NCBI GenBank assembly: GCA_027035575.1
Contig: JALVUQ010000108.1
Location: 1-64,000, forward strand
Origin: Desulfurellales bacterium
GTDB lineage: Bacteria > Campylobacterota_A > Desulfurellia > Desulfurellales > Hippeaceae
Length of the DNA: 64,000 nt
Direction: 5' to 3'
The translations under genes and the position numbers were made by a program. The notes beneath the pieces were generated by a model. The model saw nothing but the letters and a program-made list of their open reading frames with translations, searched no databases and was not told where the DNA came from. Below, in pieces: positions 8,355 to 17,153 of this stretch; position 1 is the stretch's first letter; each line of letters opens with the position of its first letter.

Positions 8355-10085
8355 TTACCTTTTTAGCTGTATTGCAGTTTGTATTATCTCATCTGCCGTT
8401 GTTACACCCTTTGAATCCGCTTGAAACGCCCTTTGATATACTATTAAATCCGTTAATTCCTTCGATAAATCTACGTTACTCATTTCAAGATGTGAAGAAA
8501 TAATACTTCCTCTACCGTCTTTATTTGCCACACCTATGTATCCATTTGAAGCAAGAATATCTTTATTATCAACATTTTGTGTTAAAGCAAACATTGTATT
8601 TCCGATTCTTTTTAAACCTTGAGGATTTGTAAATGTAGAAACAGCCAATTGAGCAATCGAATAACTCTTGCCGTTTGAATAAGAGCCTACAATGTTACCC
8701 TGATAATCGATATTTACTTTCTCCAAACGACCTGAGGGAGAGCCATCCTGGTCTTGAAAGCTCGTATCCGAATCCAAAGCAAATTGGGTTAAACCAGAAT
8801 ATTGATTGCCTTCGTAACTGCCGCTATCGGTATCCCATAAATTAAGTGTTAACTGTGTAGGCTGGTAACCGCTATTCAATTTCACACCTATTGTAGGTGA
8901 TGTGACATCTTCAGAAAGACCTCCGTTATTATCAAAAGTTATAACACCCGTGTTATTGGTTAAACTGCCGCCCCCATCAGGAAGCACAGCCTCATAAGAC
9001 CACCTGTTTGTAGCTATTTTTTTAAATACAATATCAATCTTATGCTTTTCACCGGAGGAATCATAAAAAAACGAATGAACAATATGAGTTGCCACATTTA
9101 CCTGCTGCGTTGAAGCTGTTTTAGAAGGGGCTATAACCTGATTCAAGTTAGATATTATTGTAGTAAGTTTCTGATTTTCGTCGGTTGCAGGCTGAACCTT
9201 TATATTGAGATTATCCGTCGTACTGTTGTTTCTAATCTCAATAGACCCGTTATTTACTTCCGCTGCAGCATTAACCCCGTCGTTTGACATATCTGAATTC
9301 ATAAGATTTACCAAATCTCCCAAGGTCGTAAACCCCTCCGCACCCTGAGACACACTGCCGTTTGAGTCATATTCGTATGTATGCCATGTATTGCCGTTAT
9401 CGTAACTCACCTTAAAATTATTTCCGTCTTGAACGTCTAAGGAGTGACCGTTTGAGTCAAACAATACGTCAAAGTTTTTATCACCCTCGGCAGCTGAATA
9501 CTCCTTAACACTATCTCCCCCGTTTAGGTTAGCCTTAAACCTGATATAGGTAGAAGATACTGCCGGAACACTTTCGTAATTAGCAATATTTATGGGTTCA
9601 ACATCTCCTGTTGGAATACCCGTTGTTTCGTCTTTTGGTATTGCAAAACCCTCCCCCGATACAGCAGGTTGAGCTAACCAACCAACAACCTTATACCCTT
9701 CAGGATTAACAAGATTGTTATCAGCATCAAAAGAAAAGTCACCGGCTCTTGTAAAGTAGTAGGCACCTTTTTGCTGAGCGTTAGGATTAAGAAGAGTGAA
9801 AAATCCTTTTCCCTCCAAGGCTACATCTGTAGTCTTATCCGTATTCATTAGCTCTCCTTGGGTTAATATAGTGTCTGTTGAGGAAAGAATAGAGCCCAAA
9901 CCTATCTGCATGGGATTGGTTGTGGCGGTTCCGGCTTTCATAGTTTGAGAAAACAGAGATGCAAAGGTGGGTCTCGTCCTTTTATAGCCTATGGTGTTAA
10001 TGTTGGATATGTTGTTTGAAATACTATCAACACCGTTTTGTTGAGTTAAAAGGGCGTTCTCTGAAGTATAAAGTGCTCTAATCAT
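8355..10085 (-). CDS. flgE: Flagellar hook protein FlgE (first, 576 aa paralogue)
   Basis: The product starts MIRALYTSENALLTQQNG with ISNNISNINTIGYKRTRP, has VALEGKGFFTL, and ends with SHLEMSNVDLSKELTDL and YQRAFQADSKGVTTADE, all FlgE hallmarks. The central domain differs in length and sequence from the 722-residue neighbour, so the pair are diverged paralogues, not a recent duplication. It lies 3 nt after flgD and 13 nt before the second flgE. Family members polymerise into the hook joining rod and filament. One copy may be a hook-cap, junction or length-specific variant; sequence alone does not decide. Confidence 0.88.
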   Translation of the reverse strand: MIRALYTSENALLTQQNGVDSISNNISNINTIGYKRTRPTFASLFSQTMKAGTATTNPMQIGLGSILSSTDTILTQGELMNTDKTTDVALEGKGFFTLLNPNAQQKGAYYFTRAGDFSFDADNNLVNPEGYKVVGWLAQPAVSGEGFAIPKDETTGIPTGDVEPINIANYESVPAVSSTYIRFKANLNGGDSVKEYSAAEGDKNFDVLFDSNGHSLDVQDGNNFKVSYDNGNTWHTYEYDSNGSVSQGAEGFTTLGDLVNLMNSDMSNDGVNAAAEVNNGSIEIRNNSTTDNLNIKVQPATDENQKLTTIISNLNQVIAPSKTASTQQVNVATHIVHSFFYDSSGEKHKIDIVFKKIATNRWSYEAVLPDGGGSLTNNTGVITFDNNGGLSEDVTSPTIGVKLNSGYQPTQLTLNLWDTDSGSYEGNQYSGLTQFALDSDTSFQDQDGSPSGRLEKVNIDYQGNIVGSYSNGKSYSIAQLAVSTFTNPQGLKRIGNTMFALTQNVDNKDILASNGYIGVANKDGRGSIISSHLEMSNVDLSKELTDLIVYQRAFQADSKGVTTADEIIQTAIQLKR

Positions 10086-10088
10086 CTA

Positions 10089-10769
10089 TCAACCACCCCC
10101 TTCAAATACACTTTTGACATCATCCAAATTGATTCTTTTATTTTGGTCTGTAACCAACATTACACCGGATGAATCAAATTGAACAGCTATTACCTTGCCG
10201 GCATTTTTTTCTATAGGGATAGTGGAACCGTCTGCTGTCACTGCTGACAAGCTGACAGAATATGTACCGCTCGGAACATAATTGCCCTTGTTGTCTTTAC
10301 CGTTCCAGACAAACTGATGATTACCGGCTTTTAATTCTCCCAAATCTATATTTGCAACATTATTACCCTTCTTATCAACCACACTGACCTTCACATCAGC
10401 ATTTTCAGCCAAATGAAATTGAACTGGGTCTATTTTAGAACCGCTTACCTTTATACTGTTTGAATCCGTGGCAATATATTTTCCCAGATATGAGGCTGCA
10501 TAACTCTTATCGTTTTTATTGAACTTTGAGGATACATTCTCAATTGCACTATTTAAGTTTTGCAGTTGTTCAAGCTGTGAAAAACCCGTATTCTCCTGAA
10601 TAAACTCATCGTTATTTAATGGGTTTAGCGGGTCTTGATACTTCAATTGAGCAATGAGTAGTTTTAAAAACCCTTCTTTATCTATTACCCCTTTCGGATT
10701 TTCTACCGCATCTTTACTTTTCAAGCTATTTAAAGCATTTGTACTGTTTGCAATTGTTGCAACATCCAT
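10089..10769 (-). CDS. flgD: Flagellar hook assembly scaffold FlgD
   Basis: The 226-residue protein contains the FlgD N-terminal signature FLKLLIAQLKYQDPLNPL followed by GFSQLEQLQNLN, and a C-terminal FlgD Ig/tudor-like part (VWNGKDNKGNYVPSGTYSVS). FlgD caps the growing hook and is needed for FlgE polymerisation. It is preceded by AGGAGG at normal spacing, lies 10 nt after fliK and 3 nt before flgE, matching the common fliK-flgD-flgE order. Confidence 0.93.
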   Translation of the reverse strand: MDVATIANSTNALNSLKSKDAVENPKGVIDKEGFLKLLIAQLKYQDPLNPLNNDEFIQENTGFSQLEQLQNLNSAIENVSSKFNKNDKSYAASYLGKYIATDSNSIKVSGSKIDPVQFHLAENADVKVSVVDKKGNNVANIDLGELKAGNHQFVWNGKDNKGNYVPSGTYSVSLSAVTADGSTIPIEKNAGKVIAVQFDSSGVMLVTDQNKRINLDDVKSVFEGGG

Positions 10770-10779
10770 ATAAAACCTC

Positions 10780-12855
10780 CTATACGGTTATATCAACCCC
10801 TGCAAGTCGGAGCTTATTTTTATAAACCATTTTTTTTGGTGTATCTGAAAATTCTCCGCTTGCCACGCTTTTTCCGAATGAACCGAAATTTTGCCCCCCT
10901 GCTGCACTTTGTTGATTTCCGTTTGCCGTACCTTGATTTTGACCGCCTCCGAATCCCGGCTGCTCGTTAAACCCGTTATGCACATCTATATGAGTAACCT
11001 TGATGCCTTGTGAATTCAAATATGTCTTTAATCCGTCGGTATGAGTATTTATCAATCTCACAACATCTTTATCCTGCGCCGTTATAAATGCAGAAATATT
11101 TTTATCTTTATCCATTTTTATCCTCAATTCCAAAACTCCTATGTGCGGCGGCTCCAGTTTGATGGTTACCGTATTGTTAAACGGCGGTTTCATTTTCATC
11201 ATCTTGTCTATATTTTCGATTATTTTGTCCATTGGGTAGTGAGTTGTTAGATTTTTGATACCTATATCAACTGTATGAGTATTACCCAAATTATGCGCAG
11301 ATACGCTCAAGGCATTTTCAATTGCATCTTTATTCTTCTTTGTGTTTGCTATTTCAACTTCTCTTGAAAATAGTTTTGAAACAAGCAGGTCTTTTGCAGC
11401 CTTCATATTTGCAGGGTTTTTTAAGACTGCTTTATTGTTTATATGAACGTTAAATTTCACGGCTTTATCTTTAGCAAGAGCTTTAGTATAGTGCCAGCCA
11501 ATAGGCTTATCCTGCTTACTATCAGATAAATCTTCCACATCAAAAGATACTACCTTTACAATTTTATTGTTTTTAACGTTCTTTAAAGTCTCTATTTTCA
11601 CGGTTTTATTCTGTTTTTGAACGGTATTGACAACGGTTTGCAGTTGGCTATCAAAATTTTTCGCAGCATTTTCCGTTGAGCTTACAGTTTGAGATGTGTT
11701 ACCTTTTATCCTGTTTGGCTTATTTGAGATTATCTTTGATAAAATCTCTTTTTTTGTATGTTCATTATCCTCTTCTGCAACCTTAACCTCTTTTATATTC
11801 AACCTCTTTGTATATCCGTCACTTATTTTATCAACACTATCTTTTCTGTTTTTAGTATCTGCCGCTTCTGTTTTTAAACTTACACACTTTGTTTCTTTTT
11901 TATTTTTAGCCTCAATATTCATACTTGTTTCTACGATTACCTTTTTCTTATCGCTTTTTACGCTGTCTTTTTTGTTTGTTTCTAACATACCGTGCCGTTT
12001 TGAGTTTTTAGCCTTCTTATCATCTCGAACAATCGTTACTTCTGCTTCATGCACATTGTTGTTCTTTACGCTTTGAACATTCTTTTTTTCAACAATGACA
12101 TTTTTATCATCCGCTATATTTCTGTTTACTGCTTTTTTCTGTGTTTTTTCGTCTGTTTTTGTTTCTTTAAAGCTCAAGACAGCCTTAGGCTTATCAACGT
12201 CCTTTTTAGACATAGTTTTATCGACATTTTTTAAAGAGTCTGGGGTTTTTGCCTTTGATAAAACGGCTCTTTTTTCACCTTCTATTTTTGCGCTTTCCAA
12301 AAACTTACCGGTATTGTTTTTAACGGATGCCTGCTCTGTTTTAGTAAGTTCCGTTTTGCCTTTGGTGCTCTCTTTAAAATCAGCTTTTTGTGGATTTTCT
12401 TTAACTCTTATAGTTCCGTTTTTAACGGACTTTTGTTCAATTTTTTTAAGTATAACATTTTTATCCTTCTCTTTTTTGACACCGATTGTTTCTTTCTTAC
12501 CATTAAACTTACCGGCATTTTTTAAAGATTTCTTTTTACTGCCTTCAACGGACTTTACACCTGTTTTTGTATTACCTGTTTTTGTATTACCTGTTTTTTG
12601 AGATGCAACAAACATATGCGAGTTTGGGGCAGATGAGCTTTTTGGCTTATCATCCCTTTTGTGTTCTGTTTTATGCTCCTTATTATTCGTATTTCGCTCA
12701 ATATTATCCGTCATACTAGAATGTTTGACTCTGTTTTCTCCTTTAAAGGTCTTATCAAGCACTTCCTTAAAAGAAGAGTCCTCTGCTTTTACACTTTTTT
12801 TACTTGATAAGCTCTCCTTTGGGAGTATATTCTCAATCGGCAGAGATTTAATCAT
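10780..12855 (-). CDS. fliK: Flagellar hook-length control protein FliK
   Basis: The 691-residue protein has a long, Lys-rich, low-complexity N-terminal two thirds (about 1-450), as expected for the molecular-ruler part of FliK, and a C-terminal Flg_hook domain with VTIKLEPPHIGVLELRIKM, INTHTDGLKTYLNSQGIKV and a Gly/Gln-rich tail. FliK measures hook length and switches the export apparatus from hook to filament substrates. It is first in the hook operon, behind a sigma-54-like promoter. An in-frame 15-bp tandem repeat near the N-terminus (coded at 12559-12600) could alter ruler length by slippage. Confidence 0.85.
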   Translation of the reverse strand: MIKSLPIENILPKESLSSKKSVKAEDSSFKEVLDKTFKGENRVKHSSMTDNIERNTNNKEHKTEHKRDDKPKSSSAPNSHMFVASQKTGNTKTGNTKTGVKSVEGSKKKSLKNAGKFNGKKETIGVKKEKDKNVILKKIEQKSVKNGTIRVKENPQKADFKESTKGKTELTKTEQASVKNNTGKFLESAKIEGEKRAVLSKAKTPDSLKNVDKTMSKKDVDKPKAVLSFKETKTDEKTQKKAVNRNIADDKNVIVEKKNVQSVKNNNVHEAEVTIVRDDKKAKNSKRHGMLETNKKDSVKSDKKKVIVETSMNIEAKNKKETKCVSLKTEAADTKNRKDSVDKISDGYTKRLNIKEVKVAEEDNEHTKKEILSKIISNKPNRIKGNTSQTVSSTENAAKNFDSQLQTVVNTVQKQNKTVKIETLKNVKNNKIVKVVSFDVEDLSDSKQDKPIGWHYTKALAKDKAVKFNVHINNKAVLKNPANMKAAKDLLVSKLFSREVEIANTKKNKDAIENALSVSAHNLGNTHTVDIGIKNLTTHYPMDKIIENIDKMMKMKPPFNNTVTIKLEPPHIGVLELRIKMDKDKNISAFITAQDKDVVRLINTHTDGLKTYLNSQGIKVTHIDVHNGFNEQPGFGGGQNQGTANGNQQSAAGGQNFGSFGKSVASGEFSDTPKKMVYKNKLRLAGVDITV
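12559..12600. repeat. 15-bp tandem repeat inside fliK
   Basis: The plus-strand unit ACCTGTTTTTGTATT is present twice (12559-12573, 12574-12588), followed by a partial third copy. It encodes the repeated five-residue block TKTGN near residues 91-105 of FliK. Because the unit is a multiple of three, gain or loss would change ruler length without a frameshift. Confidence 0.8.
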
Positions 12856-12889
12856 ACTTCCACCTCACAATTCACCTACGGTGGAAGTA
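12855..12889. repeat. Inverted repeat between divergent fliK and nnr
   Basis: TACTTCCACC (12855-12864) and GGTGGAAGTA (12880-12889) form a perfect 10-bp inverted repeat. It covers the fliK Shine-Dalgarno region and the presumed transcription start of the hook operon, so it could be an operator or an RNA hairpin affecting fliK translation. Confidence 0.55.
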
Positions 12890-12903
12890 GCAAAAAATGT
12901 TCC
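12890..12903 (-). promoter_or_regulatory. Candidate sigma-54 promoter of the hook operon
   Basis: Read on the minus strand the site is AGGAACA-N4-TTGCT: GG at 12903-12902, ten bases, then GC at 12891-12890, the invariant -24/-12 spacing. Transcription would begin near 12878, about 23 nt before the fliK ATG. A near-identical site precedes flgB (61960-61973). Sigma-54 control of hook and basal-body genes is established in several flagellated bacteria. Confidence 0.65.
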
Positions 12904-12920
12904 TAAAAAGGAGGTTGAAA

Positions 12921-14456
12921 ATGAAACTACCAAGCAGTGTTCAAATGAAACAGATGGACAAAGAGGCTATAAAAACCGGAATACCGGACATTGTTTTAAT
13001 GGAAAATGCGTCGGTTAAGTCATTTTTTCAAATAAAAAACAGATATGAAAATATTGAAGGGGCTCTAACCGTAGCTTTTGTAGGCGTAGGAAACAACGGA
13101 GGCGATGCAATTGCCATATCCCGCCATCTATACAATAACGGCGCAAACGTTTTTATCTATATGTTAACTGACGAAGAAAAACTCAACGCTTCACCCAAAA
13201 CAAACTTCGAAATAGTAAAAAATATGGGCATTCAATACAAAATTGTGAAAAACGAAAGCGATTTTGACGAAGAAATTATTAAAGAAAGCGATATTATAAT
13301 AGACGGCATCTTCGGCATAGGATTATCAAGAAACGTTGAAGGCATATTTAAAAAGGCTATTGAACTCATTAACGATTCTGACGCATTTATCGTGAGTGTT
13401 GATATACCCTCAGGCATAAAAGCCGACAGCGGAGAGGTAATGGGTGAAGCAGTAAGAGCCGACTTAACAACCACATTCGCACTTGCAAAACCCGGTCACT
13501 TTCTTTATCCCGGCAGAGAACATTCTGGAGAGGTTGAAGTAGTGGACATAACAACACCGAAGTATATTTTAGATGAATTTAATGCGGATTTTTACGCCAT
13601 AGAAAAAGAAAATATTTCAATAAACTTCAGAGAGCCTACATCACATAAAGGAACATACGGTCATTTGAATATAATAGGCGGCTCAAAAGGCAAATCAGGA
13701 GCTGTTATACTGGCTTCAAAGGCAGCGTTAAGGTGCGGAGCGGGACTTGTGAGTGCCACTATCCCAAACTCAATCAATACGGCTTTTGAAGCAAACATTG
13801 TTGAAGCTATGAGCTGCCCTGTTGGAAATTCTGATGAAAAAACATTTTCAGATAAAGACATATCTGAAATTTTGGAATTTGCAAAGGATAAAGATGCTGT
13901 GGCTTTCGGTATGGGGTTGGGGGTAAACGACTCAACTAAAAAGCTTACAAAACATATCTTAAGAATTGACAAACCGATTTTAATAGATGCAGACGGAATT
14001 AACTGCTTATCTGAGAATGTTGAACTTCTAAAAGCAAGAAAAGAACCTACGATACTGACTCCTCACCCCAAAGAGTTTGAGAGATTGACAAACTTAACCG
14101 TAAAAGAGATTGTGAAAAACAGGCTTTCCATAACCAAAGAGTTTTCAAGCGAGCATAACGTTATACTTGTTTTAAAAATGGCTGATACGCTTATATCAAC
14201 CCCTCAAGGAAAAATTTACATCAATACGACAGGGAACCCCGGTCTTGCAACGGGAGGCAGCGGCGATATCTTAAGCGGAATGATAGCCTCCTTTTTGGCT
14301 CAAGGATACGAAGCGCTCCAATCCTGCATAAACGGCGTTTTTTTGCACGGATTAGCTGCCGATTTGGCTTACGATGACGGCTTCAGCTATGAAAGTTTAA
14401 CTCCGCAAGATGTAATTGAATATATAAACGAAGCCATTGTTGAAATAACCGGATGA
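12921..14456 (+). CDS. nnr: Bifunctional NAD(P)HX epimerase/dehydratase
   Basis: Two domains are fused: an N-terminal YjeF_N epimerase (about 1-210; GVGNNGGDAIAISRHL, DIIIDGIFGIGLSR, VSVDIPSGIKADSGE) and a C-terminal ribokinase-like ADP-dependent dehydratase (about 220-505; IIGGSKGKSGAVILASKAAL, LTPHPKEFERL, TGGSGDILSGMIASFLAQG). The enzyme repairs hydrated NADH/NADPH. I chose the ATG at 12921 because AAGGAGG (12908-12914) sits just upstream; an in-frame ATG at 12897 lacks a ribosome site. The gene diverges from the hook operon. Confidence 0.93.
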   Translation: MKLPSSVQMKQMDKEAIKTGIPDIVLMENASVKSFFQIKNRYENIEGALTVAFVGVGNNGGDAIAISRHLYNNGANVFIYMLTDEEKLNASPKTNFEIVKNMGIQYKIVKNESDFDEEIIKESDIIIDGIFGIGLSRNVEGIFKKAIELINDSDAFIVSVDIPSGIKADSGEVMGEAVRADLTTTFALAKPGHFLYPGREHSGEVEVVDITTPKYILDEFNADFYAIEKENISINFREPTSHKGTYGHLNIIGGSKGKSGAVILASKAALRCGAGLVSATIPNSINTAFEANIVEAMSCPVGNSDEKTFSDKDISEILEFAKDKDAVAFGMGLGVNDSTKKLTKHILRIDKPILIDADGINCLSENVELLKARKEPTILTPHPKEFERLTNLTVKEIVKNRLSITKEFSSEHNVILVLKMADTLISTPQGKIYINTTGNPGLATGGSGDILSGMIASFLAQGYEALQSCINGVFLHGLAADLAYDDGFSYESLTPQDVIEYINEAIVEITG

Positions 14457-14459
14457 TTT

Positions 14460-15755
14460 TTAAGGGATGCAGGCGGAAACCGAGTTATCTTTTGGGCAGT
14501 AGCACACTCTGTTTCTGCCTGATTCCTTTGCTTTATAGAGGGCATCATCGGCTCTTTTTATAAAGCTCTCTATCTTTTCGTTAAAATCAAGAGAGGTCAC
14601 TCCAGCCGAGATTGTTACATTAATATTTAAATCACGTATATGTATTGTTCTGCTCTCAACCGCTCTTCTAAGTTTGTCAGCCACTACACAGGCATTTTCC
14701 AGACTTGTATGCGGCATAACAACACAAAATTCCTCACCGCCAAACCTGCCTGCCACATCGGCTTGTCTGACGGAAGAATTTATAAGCTCCGCAACCTCCT
14801 TCAACACTTCATCACCTATAAAATGCCCGTATGTATCATTCACAACCTTAAAACGGTCAATGTCAATCATTAAAAAAGATAGCTCTTTTTTATATCTGAC
14901 GGAGGAGGAGAACAGGTGCTCTAAAATTTTAAAAAGCATTCTTCTGTTGTATAGTTTTGTCAAATAATCCAATTCGGATTCCTCTTTAAGCCTTTTGACC
15001 AGTTTTCCTCTGTTAACATTAGCCATAACCCTTGCATAAAACTCAACCAGATTGTACGGCTTTGATATAAAATCATCCACACCGCTTAAAAACGCTTTTT
15101 CCATCATTTCTGTTTTGGTTTTATCCGAAGATGCCGTAATGCCTATGATTGGAATATATTCAAAGCGCGAATCTTTCTTTAGTGCTTTGGCTATTTGAAA
15201 TCCGCTTGCTCCGGTCAAATGCAAATCAAGCAGTATGGTATCAACATCTTCACCTTTCAATAAAACCTCTATAGCCTCTTCTCCGCTATAAACACTCACG
15301 GGCTTTAAATGCTTCAATTTAAGCTGCTGAGATATGGTATGATTTTGAAGTTTTGAATCCTCTACAACCAGAACAATACCTTTGTTTATATCCCCTTTAA
15401 AAAAATCGTTTAAATATTTATACAGCTCTCCCGATTTGAAGGGTTTTTTCAAATAATCGAATGCCCCGTAATCAAAAGCTCTGTTTTGAAAATATTCATC
15501 CTCGCTTGCCGTCAAAATAACAACAGGCAAATTTTCCATTTCCGGTTTTTGTTTTATTTTTTTAATAAGCTCCCACCCGTTCATCTTGGGCATTTCACCG
15601 TCTATTATGGCAAAATCAAAATCGCTGTCATTTTGAAGAAATTCATACGCCTCAACACCGTCTTGAAAAATTTCCAATTCGTAGGAACTTTCGAGTTCTC
15701 TTTTTATCATCTTCCTGACAAAATCACTGTCATCGCAAACCAATATCCTATTCAT
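14460..15755 (-). CDS. Response regulator with two receiver domains and GGDEF (PleD-like diguanylate cyclase)
   Basis: The 431-residue protein has receiver 1 (about 1-120, phospho-acceptor D52 in IIDGEMPKMNG), receiver 2 (about 125-245, D177 in LLDLHLTGASG) and a GGDEF domain (about 260-425). The active site is intact as GGEEF (339-343) and the inhibitory site RQAD (330-333) lies six residues before it. It should make c-di-GMP in response to a histidine kinase, which is not in the window. The gene starts 2 nt after hemB ends and is probably co-transcribed with it. It is the only intact diguanylate cyclase here and a possible partner of the exopolysaccharide locus at 21.6-43.6 kb (inference). 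Confidence 0.92.
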   Translation of the reverse strand: MNRILVCDDSDFVRKMIKRELESSYELEIFQDGVEAYEFLQNDSDFDFAIIDGEMPKMNGWELIKKIKQKPEMENLPVVILTASEDEYFQNRAFDYGAFDYLKKPFKSGELYKYLNDFFKGDINKGIVLVVEDSKLQNHTISQQLKLKHLKPVSVYSGEEAIEVLLKGEDVDTILLDLHLTGASGFQIAKALKKDSRFEYIPIIGITASSDKTKTEMMEKAFLSGVDDFISKPYNLVEFYARVMANVNRGKLVKRLKEESELDYLTKLYNRRMLFKILEHLFSSSVRYKKELSFLMIDIDRFKVVNDTYGHFIGDEVLKEVAELINSSVRQADVAGRFGGEEFCVVMPHTSLENACVVADKLRRAVESRTIHIRDLNINVTISAGVTSLDFNEKIESFIKRADDALYKAKESGRNRVCYCPKDNSVSACIP

Positions 15756-15757
15756 AT

Positions 15758-16738
15758 CTATCCTCCCAAAATTTTAGCCATATCTTTGGCAAAATAGGTG
15801 ATTATTATATCCGCACCGGCTCTTTTTATAGAGGTCAACATCTCAATCATAATCTGCTTTTCATCTACCCAACCCCGTTTGGCTGCGGCTTTAACCATAG
15901 AGTATTCCCCGCTTACGTTGTATGCTGCAAGCGGCATATATTCAAACCTCTCTTTAACATTTCTTATCACGTCAAGATACGATAAAGCAGGTTTAACCAT
16001 AAGATAATCAGCACCCTCCTCAATATCCAGCATACACTCTTTTATGGCTTCATCTGCATTTCTGTAGTCCATTTGATATGACTTTCTGTCACCGAAAGCA
16101 GGAGCGGATTCGGCGGCGTCCCTAAAAGGACCGTAAAATGAGGATGAGTATTTCACCGAGTAAGACATTATAGCCGTATTATAAAAACCGTTTTCATCAA
16201 GAGATTCCCTGATTACTTTAACCATTCCGTCCATCATTCCGCTTGGAGCAATAATGTCTGCACCCATTTTGGCATACACATAAGCCTCTTTCTTTAGCAT
16301 ATCGAGCGTAGGGTCGTTCAACAGCTCCCCTTCTTTGTTCAATACTCCGCAATGACCGTGAGATGTATATTCGCAAAAACAGGCATCGGCTACTACAACC
16401 AATTCCGGCACGGCGGATTTTACCTCATATATTGCCTTTGCTATGATGCCATTCTCGTCATAAGCTTGTGTGCCGAGTTCATCTTTAACATTCGGTATTC
16501 CAAAGAGGATAACCGATTTTATACCGAGCAAGTAGGCTTCTTTAACCTCTTTTACAGCCTCGTCGATGGATAGTTGATAAATTCCCGGCATTGAGTCTAT
16601 GGGATTTTTCACATTTTTCCCTTCTCTCACAAATATCGGATAGACAAAATCGCTTATGTTCAAATGGGTCTGAGCAACCATATCCCTTATATTTTCAGTC
16701 TTTCTTAACCTTCTTGCCCGCGTTTCTGGAAACTTCAT
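15758..16738 (-). CDS. hemB: Delta-aminolevulinic acid dehydratase (porphobilinogen synthase)
   Basis: The 326-residue enzyme condenses two 5-aminolevulinate molecules to porphobilinogen in tetrapyrrole synthesis. Signatures include FPETRARRLRKTENIRDMV, DSMPGIYQLS, the Cys-rich metal site VVADACFCEYTSHGHCG, the Schiff-base lysine segment DYLMVKPALSYLDVI and AYNVSGEYSM. Length is normal. A strong GGGGGTGAGG site precedes the ATG and a good promoter lies 37-64 nt upstream. Confidence 0.96.
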   Translation of the reverse strand: MKFPETRARRLRKTENIRDMVAQTHLNISDFVYPIFVREGKNVKNPIDSMPGIYQLSIDEAVKEVKEAYLLGIKSVILFGIPNVKDELGTQAYDENGIIAKAIYEVKSAVPELVVVADACFCEYTSHGHCGVLNKEGELLNDPTLDMLKKEAYVYAKMGADIIAPSGMMDGMVKVIRESLDENGFYNTAIMSYSVKYSSSFYGPFRDAAESAPAFGDRKSYQMDYRNADEAIKECMLDIEEGADYLMVKPALSYLDVIRNVKERFEYMPLAAYNVSGEYSMVKAAAKRGWVDEKQIMIEMLTSIKRAGADIIITYFAKDMAKILGG

Positions 16739-16774
16739 ACCTCACCCCCTTCAAAATCAAAGGTCATTTGTAAA

Positions 16775-16802
16775 ATAATATTGAATATTTGCCTTCTGTC
16801 AA
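16775..16802 (-). promoter_or_regulatory. Sigma-70-type promoter for hemB
   Basis: On the minus strand, TTGACA (16802-16797), a 16-nt spacer and TATTAT (16780-16775). Predicted start near 16768 leaves about 30 nt of leader containing the hemB ribosome site. Confidence 0.7.
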
Positions 16803-16844
16803 ACCTATATTTACTTTTTAAGCCTCTTGATATACAATCCATCT

Positions 16845-17153
16845 ATGAAAAAGTCAAACATAACCAAAGGCATAGTCTATTCCGATGAGGAAATATTTGA
16901 AACCATCTTTAGAAACGGCTCGGTTAGAATAGAGCGGATTATCTCCAACGGGCAGCAATCGCCAAAGGGATTTTGGTATGACCAAGACGAGTATGAATTT
17001 GTGAGCGTTGTTGAAGGATGTGCCGTAGTTGAATTTAAAAACGAGAGTGTAAAACTTGAAAAAAACGACTACATAATTATAGAGCCGCACAAAAAACACA
17101 GGGTTTCATACACATCCTCTCCGACTGTTTGGCTCTGTATATTTTTTAAATGA
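16845..17153 (+). CDS. Small cupin-domain protein
   Basis: The product of about 102 residues is a single cupin barrel: PKGFWYDQDEYEFVSVVEGC with GCAVVEFKNESVKLEKNDY, then IIEPHKKHRVSYTS. The metal-ligand pattern is partial (E/H residues in motif 1, H in motif 2), so a metal-binding or sugar-isomerase-like role is possible but unproven. I chose the ATG at 16845 over an upstream TTG (16827); neither has a clear Shine-Dalgarno. The stop overlaps the uvrC start by 4 nt, so the two are coupled. Confidence 0.8.
   Translation: MKKSNITKGIVYSDEEIFETIFRNGSVRIERIISNGQQSPKGFWYDQDEYEFVSVVEGCAVVEFKNESVKLEKNDYIIIEPHKKHRVSYTSSPTVWLCIFFK

Noticed and set aside
12095-12601. 168-residue plus-strand frame opposite fliK
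   Set aside because: It is a shadow of the Lys-rich, low-complexity fliK N-terminal coding sequence, with no ribosome site or family match.
16827-16844. Upstream TTG start for the cupin gene
   Set aside because: No ribosome site, and the cupin fold is complete from the ATG at 16845.
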